From Vulcanimicrobiia bacterium (GTDB lineage: Bacteria; Vulcanimicrobiota; Vulcanimicrobiia; Vulcanimicrobiales; Vulcanimicrobiaceae), in the NCBI GenBank assembly GCA_025451135.1, contig JANWKW010000095.1, forward strand, positions 1-5,959: a stretch of 5,959 bases of DNA, written 5' to 3'. The position numbers and the translations under genes were made by a program. Under the pieces are notes generated by a model. The model was not told the origin of the DNA. It did no database searches and was given only the letters and a program-made list of their open reading frames with translations. Positions 1 through 5,481 of this stretch are shown here, one piece after another; within the stretch, counting starts at the first letter, position 1; every line of letters begins with the position of its first letter.

Positions 1-163
1 CGGAGGCGCAGAAGATCGCGCAGACGATCCAGAACCGCACCATGATCTTCGTCTCGGACCAGGCCTTCATCTCGAAGTGGTGGTGGATTGGCACGATCAG
101 GAACACGCGCCTGCCCGTTCGCTTGAAGCTGACGATCTGGATGATCCACGTGAGCACCTCGAC
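1..163 (-). pseudogene. mraY: Second, divergent mraY C-terminal fragment
   Basis: In frame with the murD start, this part encodes the last cytoplasmic loop and the beginning of the last helix of an MraY. It carries the family motif HHHFE (chimera residues 67-71) and the KAWSETKIMVRFWI block, identical to the complete mraY in the same window. The 41-44 stretch VEVL matches the FVVE(T/V)L segment found in many MraY proteins, so the MraY-derived part probably begins at or just before it. The gene's 3' end lies beyond the window. No upstream MraY motifs (DDxxK, NLTDGLDG, GDTG) exist for this copy in the window, so as seen here it is not an independent enzyme. Confidence 0.8.
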
Positions 164-283
164 GCCGTCGAGCAGCGTCACATCGTCCTCGTTCCCCAAC
201 GTGCGGTCGACGAGCACGGCGTCGTCGAGCCGCTCGACCGCGGCGCGGCCCGAGCGTGCAGCGCCGTAGACGAGGGCTCTCAA
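1..283 (-). CDS. murD: Chimeric partial ORF: MurD N-terminus joined in frame to a second MraY C-terminus
   Basis: This open frame starts with TTG at 283-281 and runs 94 codons without a stop to the left edge. Residues 1-40 look like the start of MurD, the cytoplasmic UDP-MurNAc-L-Ala:D-Glu ligase: a Rossmann-like opening RALVYGAARSGRAA, then VLVD and DDVTLLDG. MurD should continue with a VKSPGV-type segment, but from about residue 41 the protein becomes MraY: VEVLTWIIQIVSFK, GRRVFL, PIHHHFE and KAWSETKIMVRFWI. This half is about 62% identical (33 of 53 residues, counted by hand) to the end of the complete mraY next door. The TTG overlaps the mraY TGA by two bases and has no visible Shine-Dalgarno, so initiation would rely on coupling. 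A product made this way would lack the MurD ATP-binding and catalytic domains and most MraY helices, so neither activity is expected. It may be a broken gene, a recombination product or an assembly chimera. Confidence 0.75.
   Translation of the reverse strand, partial: MRALVYGAARSGRAAVERLDDAVLVDRTLGNEDDVTLLDGVEVLTWIIQIVSFKRTGRRVFLIVPIHHHFEMKAWSETKIMVRFWIVCAIFCAS
26..82. repeat. Direct repeat, copy 1 (mraY 3' region)
   Basis: These 57 bases match 355-411 in the same orientation at 55 of 57 positions, including an uninterrupted 34-base identity (36-69 with 365-398). They encode the conserved KAWSETKIMVRFW part of the MraY end. Immediately to the right (83-151 against 412-480) identity falls to about 59% (41 of 69, counted by hand). 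Confidence 0.95.
164..283 (-). pseudogene. murD: murD 5' fragment (first ~40 codons only)
   Basis: This is the MurD-derived part of the chimera. It occupies the expected dcw position directly after mraY. The visible signature is the N-terminal nucleotide-sugar-binding loop GAARSGRAA (residues 7-15), followed by a second strand VLVD (residues 23-26). The P-loop (GTNGKST-type) and everything downstream that defines a working MurD are absent before the switch to MraY sequence. The identification rests on a short stretch plus gene order. The alternative, an unrelated Rossmann-type start, is less likely given the position. Confidence 0.65.
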
Positions 284-1299
284 CTGTGCGCCCGGAAGGG
301 CAGGTAGTACTTGTAGAAGAGCGCGAAGCCTGCGGCGCAGAAGAGCGCCGTGATGATCCAGAAGCGCACCATGATCTTCGTCTCGGACCAGGCCTTCAGC
401 TCGAAGTGGTGCTGCAGCGGTGCCATCAGGAAGATGCGTCTCCCCCAGTACTTGAACGAGATCACCTGCAGGATCACGGAGATCGCAACGACCAGGAAGA
501 TGCCGCCGACGAAGAGCAGCAGCAGCTCGACCTTCATCATGATCGCCATCGCGGCCAGCGCGCCGCCGATCGCCATGGCGCCGGTGTCGCCCATGAAGAG
601 CTCAGCGGGGAACGCGTTGAACCAGAGGAAGCCGATCATGGCGCCGACCAGTGCCGCACCGATGAACGCGAGGTCGAGCCGGTTCTCGATGCGCCCGTGG
701 GTCGAGGTGCTCGAGCGGATATAGATCGTCACCGCCATCGCGGTGAAGGTCGAGAGCGCGATGATGCCCGTGCCCGCGGCGAGACCATCGAGGCCGTCGG
801 TCAGGTTCACGCCGTTGACCGAGCCGGCGATGATCAGGAAGAGCAGCACGAACCAGAACGGCCCGAGCGGCACCGACCTGTCGACGATCGGGATGAAGAC
901 GGAGTGCGACAGCCCCTGGTGGGTGGCGGCGAGCGAGACCGCGATCGTGACCCCAATCAGCAGCAGGATCTTCCAGCGCCCTCGCAGCCCGAGTGACCGT
1001 TTGTGGTGCAGCTTGATGTAGTCGTCGAGGAAGCCGATGCCGCCGCACGCCAGCGTGGTGCCGAAGACGGTGAGCGCCGGCAACGTGAACGTCGAGAGCG
1101 CGAGGACCGCGATCGACGTGGCGGCGAGGATCAGCAGTCCTCCCATCGTCGGCGTCCCCTGCTTCTCGAGATGCCGCTCGGGGCCGTCCGCGCGGACGTG
1201 CTGGCCGAACTCCTTCCGCCGCAGGAACGCGATGAATGTCGGACCGCTGAGGATCGCGATGATCATCGCCACGAGCGCCGCAACAAGGACCTTTGCCAT
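280..1299 (-). CDS. mraY: Phospho-N-acetylmuramoyl-pentapeptide transferase (MraY)
   Basis: MraY is the membrane enzyme that moves phospho-MurNAc-pentapeptide from UDP to undecaprenyl phosphate, forming lipid I. The protein has 339 residues, slightly shorter than the ~360 of E. coli. Motifs appear in the family order: GPERHLEKQGTPTMGG (39-54), the aspartate pair and lysine of DDYIK (92-96), NLTDGLDGLAAG (165-176), FMGDTGAMAIGG (235-246) and PLQHHFEL (294-301). About ten hydrophobic helices are interspersed. The usual HHHFE motif reads QHHFE, with Gln296 in place of the first histidine. The glutamate usual in the FVVE-L segment before the last loop is valine (271). The ATG at 1299-1297 shares one base with the murF stop (TGATG), so translation is probably coupled; a GGAG lies 14 bases upstream, too far to be convincing. 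The TGA at 282-280 overlaps the TTG of the murD start. Confidence 0.97.
   Translation of the reverse strand: MAKVLVAALVAMIIAILSGPTFIAFLRRKEFGQHVRADGPERHLEKQGTPTMGGLLILAATSIAVLALSTFTLPALTVFGTTLACGGIGFLDDYIKLHHKRSLGLRGRWKILLLIGVTIAVSLAATHQGLSHSVFIPIVDRSVPLGPFWFVLLFLIIAGSVNGVNLTDGLDGLAAGTGIIALSTFTAMAVTIYIRSSTSTHGRIENRLDLAFIGAALVGAMIGFLWFNAFPAELFMGDTGAMAIGGALAAMAIMMKVELLLLFVGGIFLVVAISVILQVISFKYWGRRIFLMAPLQHHFELKAWSETKIMVRFWIITALFCAAGFALFYKYYLPFRAHS
355..411. repeat. Direct repeat, copy 2 (mraY 3' region)
   Basis: This is the partner of the repeat at 26-82, lying 329 bases away inside the complete mraY. A near-exact direct repeat of this length could mediate recombination between the copies, or could confuse a short-read assembly graph. 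Confidence 0.95.
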
Positions 1300-2492
1300 C
1301 AGTCGTTCAAGTTCTCCGCCACGACCGCGAGTCCCACCGCCAGCGATCCCTTGACCAGCACCACGTCTCCGGGCTGCACCACCTCGCGCAGCCGCACCGC
1401 AGCCTCGGCGGCTGTGGCGACCCAGTCGCCGCCGTAGGCGCGGGCCAGCTCGCCGACCGAGATCACGCGCTCGACGCCGAGCTCTCCGAGCAGGCGGCCG
1501 ATCTTCTCGTGGTATGCCGGCCCCTCCGGCCCGAGCTCCCGCATGTCGCCGAGCACTGCGACGCGCCGGCGCCCGGCCGCGCGCTCGGTGAGGTTCTCCA
1601 GAGCAGCGCGCATCGACACAGGGTTCGCGTTGTAGCAGTCGTTCAGCAGCAGCCCGCCGCCCGGCAGCTCGCGCTCCTCTTCGCGGTGCTTCGAGAACTC
1701 GACTGTCAGCGTTCCCGAGGGCAGCGGCAGCTTGAGACACTCCGCCACCGCGACCGCGAACCGTGTGTTCGCCAGCTGGTGCCGCGCCGTGAACGAAGTC
1801 GTGAACGGGATCGGCGCGTCGGACTCGACACGCCTGACGACGATGTCGCTGCGCTGCAGGTGCGGCTCGAGCAGCGGCTCGTCCGCCGGGACGACGGCGA
1901 CCCCGCCCGCCGGCAGTCCCTCGATCAGCTCTGCCTTCGCGGCGGCAATCGCCTCGAGCGAGCCGAGGAACTCGAGGTGCGCCGGGCCGATGTTCGTGAT
2001 CACGCCGATGTCGGGTTGAACGAACGACGCGAGCCAGGCGATCTGACCCGGACCGCGCATCGCGAGCTCCGCAATCACCAGCTCGGTCTCGTCCTCGACG
2101 CGCCCAATCGTCAGCGGCACGCCGACCTCGGTGTTGTAGTTGCCCTCGTTCGCAACGGTGCGGAGGTGCGGCGCAGCAAGCGCGAAGAGGATGTCCTTCG
2201 TCGACGTCTTGCCTGTCGAGCCGGTGATGCCGACAAAACGAGCACTCGAGCGTGCGCGCACGGCACCGGCGATGGCAGCGAGCGCCGCGAAGGCATCCTC
2301 GGGAACGAGCGCGGCCGACGCGCCGCGCGCCAGCGCGTGCTCGATGAAGTCCACGCCGCCGTTGACTGCGACGAACAGGTCGCCCTCGTCGATCCGGCGC
2401 GAGTCGACCTGCAGGCCCGTAACGACATCCGCCCACGGCCGCGCGATCAGGCGTCCGAGCGGCTCGACGACGTCCAGCTCGACGGCGATCAC
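1299..2492 (-). CDS. murF: UDP-N-acetylmuramoyl-tripeptide--D-alanyl-D-alanine ligase (MurF)
   Basis: MurF is the cytoplasmic ATP-dependent ligase that adds D-Ala-D-Ala to the UDP-MurNAc-tripeptide, completing the pentapeptide used by MraY. The protein has 397 residues. It shows an N-terminal substrate domain with VDSRRIDEGDLFVAV (29-43), the P-loop GSTGKTSTKD (91-100), the NEGNYNTEVGVPLT segment (115-128), TNIGPAHLEFLGS (166-178) with a following Lys186 in the position of the carbamylated lysine, and the C-terminal NDCYNANP (284-291) and VAVLGDM motifs. It is about 50 residues shorter than the usual ~450; the loss appears to lie around 220-235, before the TARHQLAN helix. The GTG start at 2492-2490 overlaps the murE stop as GTGA, with a GGGAG Shine-Dalgarno (2505-2501) eight bases before it. 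The longer frame upstream is only murE read in another frame. The stop overlaps the mraY ATG by one base. Confidence 0.96.
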   Translation of the reverse strand: MIAVELDVVEPLGRLIARPWADVVTGLQVDSRRIDEGDLFVAVNGGVDFIEHALARGASAALVPEDAFAALAAIAGAVRARSSARFVGITGSTGKTSTKDILFALAAPHLRTVANEGNYNTEVGVPLTIGRVEDETELVIAELAMRGPGQIAWLASFVQPDIGVITNIGPAHLEFLGSLEAIAAAKAELIEGLPAGGVAVVPADEPLLEPHLQRSDIVVRRVESDAPIPFTTSFTARHQLANTRFAVAVAECLKLPLPSGTLTVEFSKHREEERELPGGGLLLNDCYNANPVSMRAALENLTERAAGRRRVAVLGDMRELGPEGPAYHEKIGRLLGELGVERVISVGELARAYGGDWVATAAEAAVRLREVVQPGDVVLVKGSLAVGLAVVAENLND

Positions 2493-3829
2493 GCCAACAA
2501 CTCCCGTGCCACGTCCTTGTCCGAGAACGGGATGGTGCGGCCCTCCAGCTCCATCACGGTGTCCGCGCCCTTGCCCGCGATCACGACCACGTCGCCCGCG
2601 CGCGCGTCGGCGAACGCGGTGCGGATCGCCTCGCGCCGGTCGAGCACGATCTCGAGCTTGCCCTCGGCCACCTCGGCGGCGATCGCGGCGGGATCCTCGC
2701 TGCGCGGGTTGTCGGTGGTGACGATCGCCCGGTCCGCGATTGCCGCCGCGGCGCGGCCCATCAGCGGCCGCTTCTCGCGGTCGCGGTCGCCGCCTGCGCC
2801 GAAGACCGCGATCACCCGCCCGTCGCCGAGGTCGCGGGCGGCCCGCAGGACGTTGTCGAGCGAGTCGGGCGTGTGCGCGTAGTCGACCACGACGGTGAAC
2901 GACTGCCCCGCCTCGACGGTCTCGAAGCGCCCGGGCACGCCGGGGACAGACGCGATGCCCGCACGGATTGCATCCTCGTCGACCCCGAGCGCACGCGCTG
3001 CCCAGATCGCTCCGAGCGCATTTGACCGGTTGAATGCGCCCCGCAGCTTCAGGTCGAAGCCGTCGAGCGTGTCGCCGGGCTGGAACGTCTGCGCGCCGGG
3101 CAGCTCGGCCGCGAGGCGACGTCCCCACTCGTCGCCGACGTTGACGACCGCGCGGTCGGCCTGGTCGAACAGCGCCCGCTTCGCCGCGTAGTACTGCTCC
3201 ATCGTCCCGTGGAAGTCGAGGTGGTCCTGGGTCAAGTTCGTGAAGACGAGCACTGCGAAGCGCGTGCCTGCAAGCCGTCCCTGCGCGCCGGCGATCGAGG
3301 TCGCCTCCATCACGCACGACCGGTCGCCTGCGTCGAGCATCTCGCGGAACAACCGCTGTAGGTCGATCGCCTCCGGCGTGTTCAGCCCCGTCGGCCGGTC
3401 GCTGCCACCGACGCGCCGCGCGATGTTGGTCAGCAGTGCGGGCGCGCGATCCGCCGCGCGCAGGATCGCGTCGAGCAGGAACGCGGTCGTCGTCTTGCCG
3501 TTCGTGCCGGTGACGGCTGCGATCTCGAGCGCGTGCGAAGGGTCGCCGAAGAACACGCTCGCCGCAGGCCCCATCACGTCGCGCACACGCGGGACGACGA
3601 GCTGCGGCACAGGGAGCTCGAGTGGGCGTTCGACGACGAGCGCGACCGCCCCGGCATCAACCGCGGCCGGCGCGAGCTCGTGCCCGTCGGCGTGACTGCC
3701 GGGCACGCAGAAGAACAGCGTTCCCGGGCGCACGGCGCGGGTGTCGAAGGCGAGGTCCGTGACCCCCACCGGCGCGGCGTTCAGAGTCTGCCCAGGGTGG
3801 ACGGCCGCGGCGAGGCGCTCCAGCTCCAT
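2489..3829 (-). CDS. murE: UDP-N-acetylmuramoyl-L-alanyl-D-glutamate ligase adding the third residue, probably meso-DAP (MurE)
   Basis: MurE is a cytoplasmic Mur ligase that adds the third amino acid to UDP-MurNAc-L-Ala-D-Glu. The protein has 446 residues (family usually ~490). Visible motifs are FDTRAVRPGTLFF (28-40), the P-loop GTNGKTTT (108-115), NTPEA (150-154), Ser178/Gln183/Arg185 in the EATS...QGR segment that contacts UMAG, TNLTQDHLDFHG (197-208), Lys217 (the carbamylated lysine), DYAHTPDSL (316-324), and DNPR (373-376), the signature of meso-DAP enzymes. Oddities: the C-terminal GKGHE that helps hold DAP reads GKGAD (419-423), and the central domain lacks about 30-40 residues before NRSNALGA. 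ATG 3829 is chosen because family homology begins at about that point; the frame remains open upstream to 3922, but that would run back through the hairpin and into the permease gene. No Shine-Dalgarno precedes the ATG. The stop overlaps the murF GTG. Confidence 0.95.
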   Translation of the reverse strand: MELERLAAAVHPGQTLNAAPVGVTDLAFDTRAVRPGTLFFCVPGSHADGHELAPAAVDAGAVALVVERPLELPVPQLVVPRVRDVMGPAASVFFGDPSHALEIAAVTGTNGKTTTAFLLDAILRAADRAPALLTNIARRVGGSDRPTGLNTPEAIDLQRLFREMLDAGDRSCVMEATSIAGAQGRLAGTRFAVLVFTNLTQDHLDFHGTMEQYYAAKRALFDQADRAVVNVGDEWGRRLAAELPGAQTFQPGDTLDGFDLKLRGAFNRSNALGAIWAARALGVDEDAIRAGIASVPGVPGRFETVEAGQSFTVVVDYAHTPDSLDNVLRAARDLGDGRVIAVFGAGGDRDREKRPLMGRAAAAIADRAIVTTDNPRSEDPAAIAAEVAEGKLEIVLDRREAIRTAFADARAGDVVVIAGKGADTVMELEGRTIPFSDKDVARELLA

Positions 3830-3838
3830 CGGGGGATG

Positions 3839-3844
3839 AATGTA
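3839..3844 (-). promoter_or_regulatory. Possible -10 element (TACATT) for a near-leaderless murE transcript
   Basis: Reading the minus strand, TACATT ends nine bases before the murE ATG and fits the TAnnnT pattern of actinobacterial -10 boxes. The stretch between the permease hairpin and the ATG (TACATTCATCCCCCG) contains no Shine-Dalgarno. A transcript starting within a few bases of the ATG would explain this. No recognisable -35 box is present, because that position falls inside the hairpin. This is a weak inference from a six-base match. Confidence 0.25.
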
Positions 3845-3871
3845 GCTGGGGGCCGACGGGCGGCCCCCAGC
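3845..3871 (-). terminator. Perfect 11-bp GC hairpin after the permease; probable terminator or attenuator
   Basis: GCTGGGGGCCG (3845-3855) and CGGCCCCCAGC (3861-3871) are exact reverse complements around a 5-base loop. The stem is almost all G:C and lies 10 bases after the permease TAG. On the minus strand it is followed by TACATTCAT rather than a run of T, so it would be a weakly U-tailed terminator of the kind common in GC-rich actinobacteria. It sits only 15 bases before the murE ATG, so it could instead act in the murE leader on a read-through transcript. Confidence 0.6.
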
Positions 3872-3881
3872 CAGGAAACGC

Positions 3882-5420
3882 CTAGACCGCGGTTGCAGGC
3901 GGCGCGTCGGCCACCAGCTCACCCTCGGGCGCCTCGATGTGCGACGGCTTCTTCCGCTGCACGAGCCAGAAGTAGGCGCTGCCGACGCCCACGATCACGA
4001 TCACCACCGACCACAGCACGGGCCGGTCGTTCAGCCACGCCCAGTGGAAGTCGAGCGAACCGCCGGTCTGGTTCGGGGTTGGATTCGACGCCGCTCGCGG
4101 CCAGGCGAAGTTCACCAGCATGGCGCCGCCCCAGACGAGACCCGCGATCGAGACGGGGATCCCCCACTTGCCGAGCTTGAACGGCGCGTCGCGCTTGGGC
4201 CAGCCCTTGAGCCGCGCCCGCAGGATCGCGAGGCCGCCCAGTGCGTAGCTGAGGTAGATCATCCCGGTCGCCGCGATCGCCAGGTACGTCGCCCCGGCGT
4301 ACTGGATGAGCGGGATCGCCGCAATCAGCGTGACGACGATGCACGCCACCCACGGCGTACGCAGCTTCGGGCTCACGGTACGCAGTGCACTCGACCCGGG
4401 CAGCTGCTCGTCGCGCGCCATGCCGAAGCACAGCCGCATCACGTTCGCCTGGATCGCCATCAGGCAGATGAAGATGGCGATCGACACGACGACGAGATAC
4501 GTCGTCGCGAACGCGTTCGAGAAGTTCGCGTCGATGATCGCCGCCGGGCTCATCGCGCTCTTGATCCCGTCGTTCAGGTTCGGGATCGCCATCAGCGTCG
4601 CCCAGATGAAGATGCCGCCGATGATGAAGGCCCCGACGATCGAGTAGAGGATCGCCTTCGGCGCCTCCTTGCGCGGGTTACGCGTCTCTTCCGCCAGCGT
4701 TGCCGCGGTGTCGAAGCCGTAGATCACGAACAGGCTCATGAACATCGCGACCAGGAAGGTGCTGGCCGTCACGTTCGTCGAGCCGGAGTCGAAGATCACG
4801 CCGGCGCCCTGATGGTTGTGGAACAGCGCCATCACGAACGCGAACACGACCATGCCGAGGATCTCGAACAGCACGCCGACGTTGTTGATCAGCGCAACCG
4901 CGCGCACGCCGTAGATGTTCAAGAGCGTGACGACCACCATGAACACGAGCGCAAAGATGCGCTGGTTGTGGAACGAGTTCGCGATATTCCAGCCCATGCC
5001 GTTCAGTGCGGGAATGAGCGCGATCGGCAGGGTCACCGCGACCGCGGTGATCGTGAGCATCCCGGCGAACAGGTAGATCCAGCCCGTGTACCACGAGTGG
5101 GTCTTGCCGGAGAGGTACTTCGACCATTGGTACACCGAGCCGGCGATCGGGATGTGGCTCGCGACCTCGGCGAACGACAGCGCGATGATGAACTGCCCGG
5201 CCGCGACAATGGGCCAGCTCCAGAAGAAGATGCCGCCGACCGTCGTCAGGCCGAGCCCGAAGAGGGCGAAGATGCCCGTCGACGGCGAGATGTAGCTGAA
5301 TGCGACCGCAAACGAGCTGAAGAGCCCGAGCGAGCGCTGGAGCTGTGGCCGGTAGCCGAACCGTGCGAGCTCCTGCTCGTCCCGATCCGCCTCGGTGCGA
5401 GTCTCGTCACGTATGTCCAC
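3882..5420 (-). CDS. APC-superfamily amino acid permease (ACT/GABA-choline-type)
   Basis: This is a predicted secondary transporter in the cytoplasmic membrane, importing an amino acid, polyamine or related amine; the substrate cannot be read from sequence. The protein has 512 residues with 12 hydrophobic helices. A hydrophilic N-terminus (1-32) is followed by helices at about 34-57, 65-87, 113-139, 155-172, 176-200, 219-240, then six more, ending in a polar tail. Family marks are SPSTGIF in helix 1 (45-51), WSWPIVAAGQ (67-76), ALSFAEVAS then PIAGSVYQWSK (80-101), and the cytoplasmic loop AEETRNPRKEAPKAI (243-257), typical of the GABA permease/choline transporter-like (ACT) group. GTG 5420 is preferred: AGGAGG lies six bases before it, whereas the in-frame TTG at 5423 would be only three bases away. 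It sits between ftsI and murE, which is not the usual dcw content, and has a hairpin after its TAG. No sign of damage is seen. Confidence 0.92.
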   Translation of the reverse strand: MDIRDETRTEADRDEQELARFGYRPQLQRSLGLFSSFAVAFSYISPSTGIFALFGLGLTTVGGIFFWSWPIVAAGQFIIALSFAEVASHIPIAGSVYQWSKYLSGKTHSWYTGWIYLFAGMLTITAVAVTLPIALIPALNGMGWNIANSFHNQRIFALVFMVVVTLLNIYGVRAVALINNVGVLFEILGMVVFAFVMALFHNHQGAGVIFDSGSTNVTASTFLVAMFMSLFVIYGFDTAATLAEETRNPRKEAPKAILYSIVGAFIIGGIFIWATLMAIPNLNDGIKSAMSPAAIIDANFSNAFATTYLVVVSIAIFICLMAIQANVMRLCFGMARDEQLPGSSALRTVSPKLRTPWVACIVVTLIAAIPLIQYAGATYLAIAATGMIYLSYALGGLAILRARLKGWPKRDAPFKLGKWGIPVSIAGLVWGGAMLVNFAWPRAASNPTPNQTGGSLDFHWAWLNDRPVLWSVVIVIVGVGSAYFWLVQRKKPSHIEAPEGELVADAPPATAV

Positions 5421-5426
5421 CAACGT

Positions 5427-5432
5427 CCTCCT
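5427..5432 (-). promoter_or_regulatory. Shine-Dalgarno of the permease (AGGAGG)
   Basis: The minus strand carries a consensus AGGAGG six bases before GTG 5420-5418. This is the strongest ribosome binding site in the window and decides between the adjacent TTG and GTG starts. The gene is therefore probably initiated independently rather than by coupling to ftsI. Confidence 0.8.
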
Positions 5433-5481
5433 GTGAAGGGGTTGTTGTCACATTTGACGCAGACGCGTCGGACGGAGGCGG
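5433..5481 (-). promoter_or_regulatory. ftsI-permease intergenic region with small inverted repeats; possible permease promoter or operator
   Basis: This gap holds the only AT-leaning patch between the two genes. Two short inverted repeats are visible: GTCA-CATT-TGAC (5447-5458) and GACGC-AGAC-GCGTC (5456-5469). The first could be a regulator site and the second a weak ftsI hairpin, but both are short and overlap each other. No clear -35/-10 pair is seen on the minus strand. If the permease has its own control, this is where it would sit. Confidence 0.25.

Noticed and set aside
152..712. Exact 12-base inverted repeat: GAGCACCTCGAC at 152-163 and GTCGAGGTGCTC at 701-712, one arm at the chimera junction
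   Set aside because: The arms do not extend beyond 12 bases, the word is made of common codons in GC-rich DNA, and the second arm lies in ordinary mraY coding sequence; chance is the simplest reading.
256..996. 246-codon open frame on the plus strand opposite mraY
   Set aside because: Antisense of transmembrane-coding sequence; highly charged product without motifs.
280..2436. A single 718-residue frame joining a murF-overlapping segment to MraY
   Set aside because: The upstream part is murF read in the wrong frame; MraY begins at the ATG at 1299 coupled to the murF stop.
1293..2882. 529-codon open frame on the plus strand opposite murF and murE
   Set aside because: Shadow of real genes; Arg/Asp/Ala-rich composition, no recognisable domain, no ribosome binding site.
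3830..3922. A 31-residue N-terminal extension of MurE starting at 3922
   Set aside because: It would run through the hairpin and overlap the permease gene. The extra residues (Arg/Pro-rich) do not resemble the MurE family, whose homology begins near Met at 3829.
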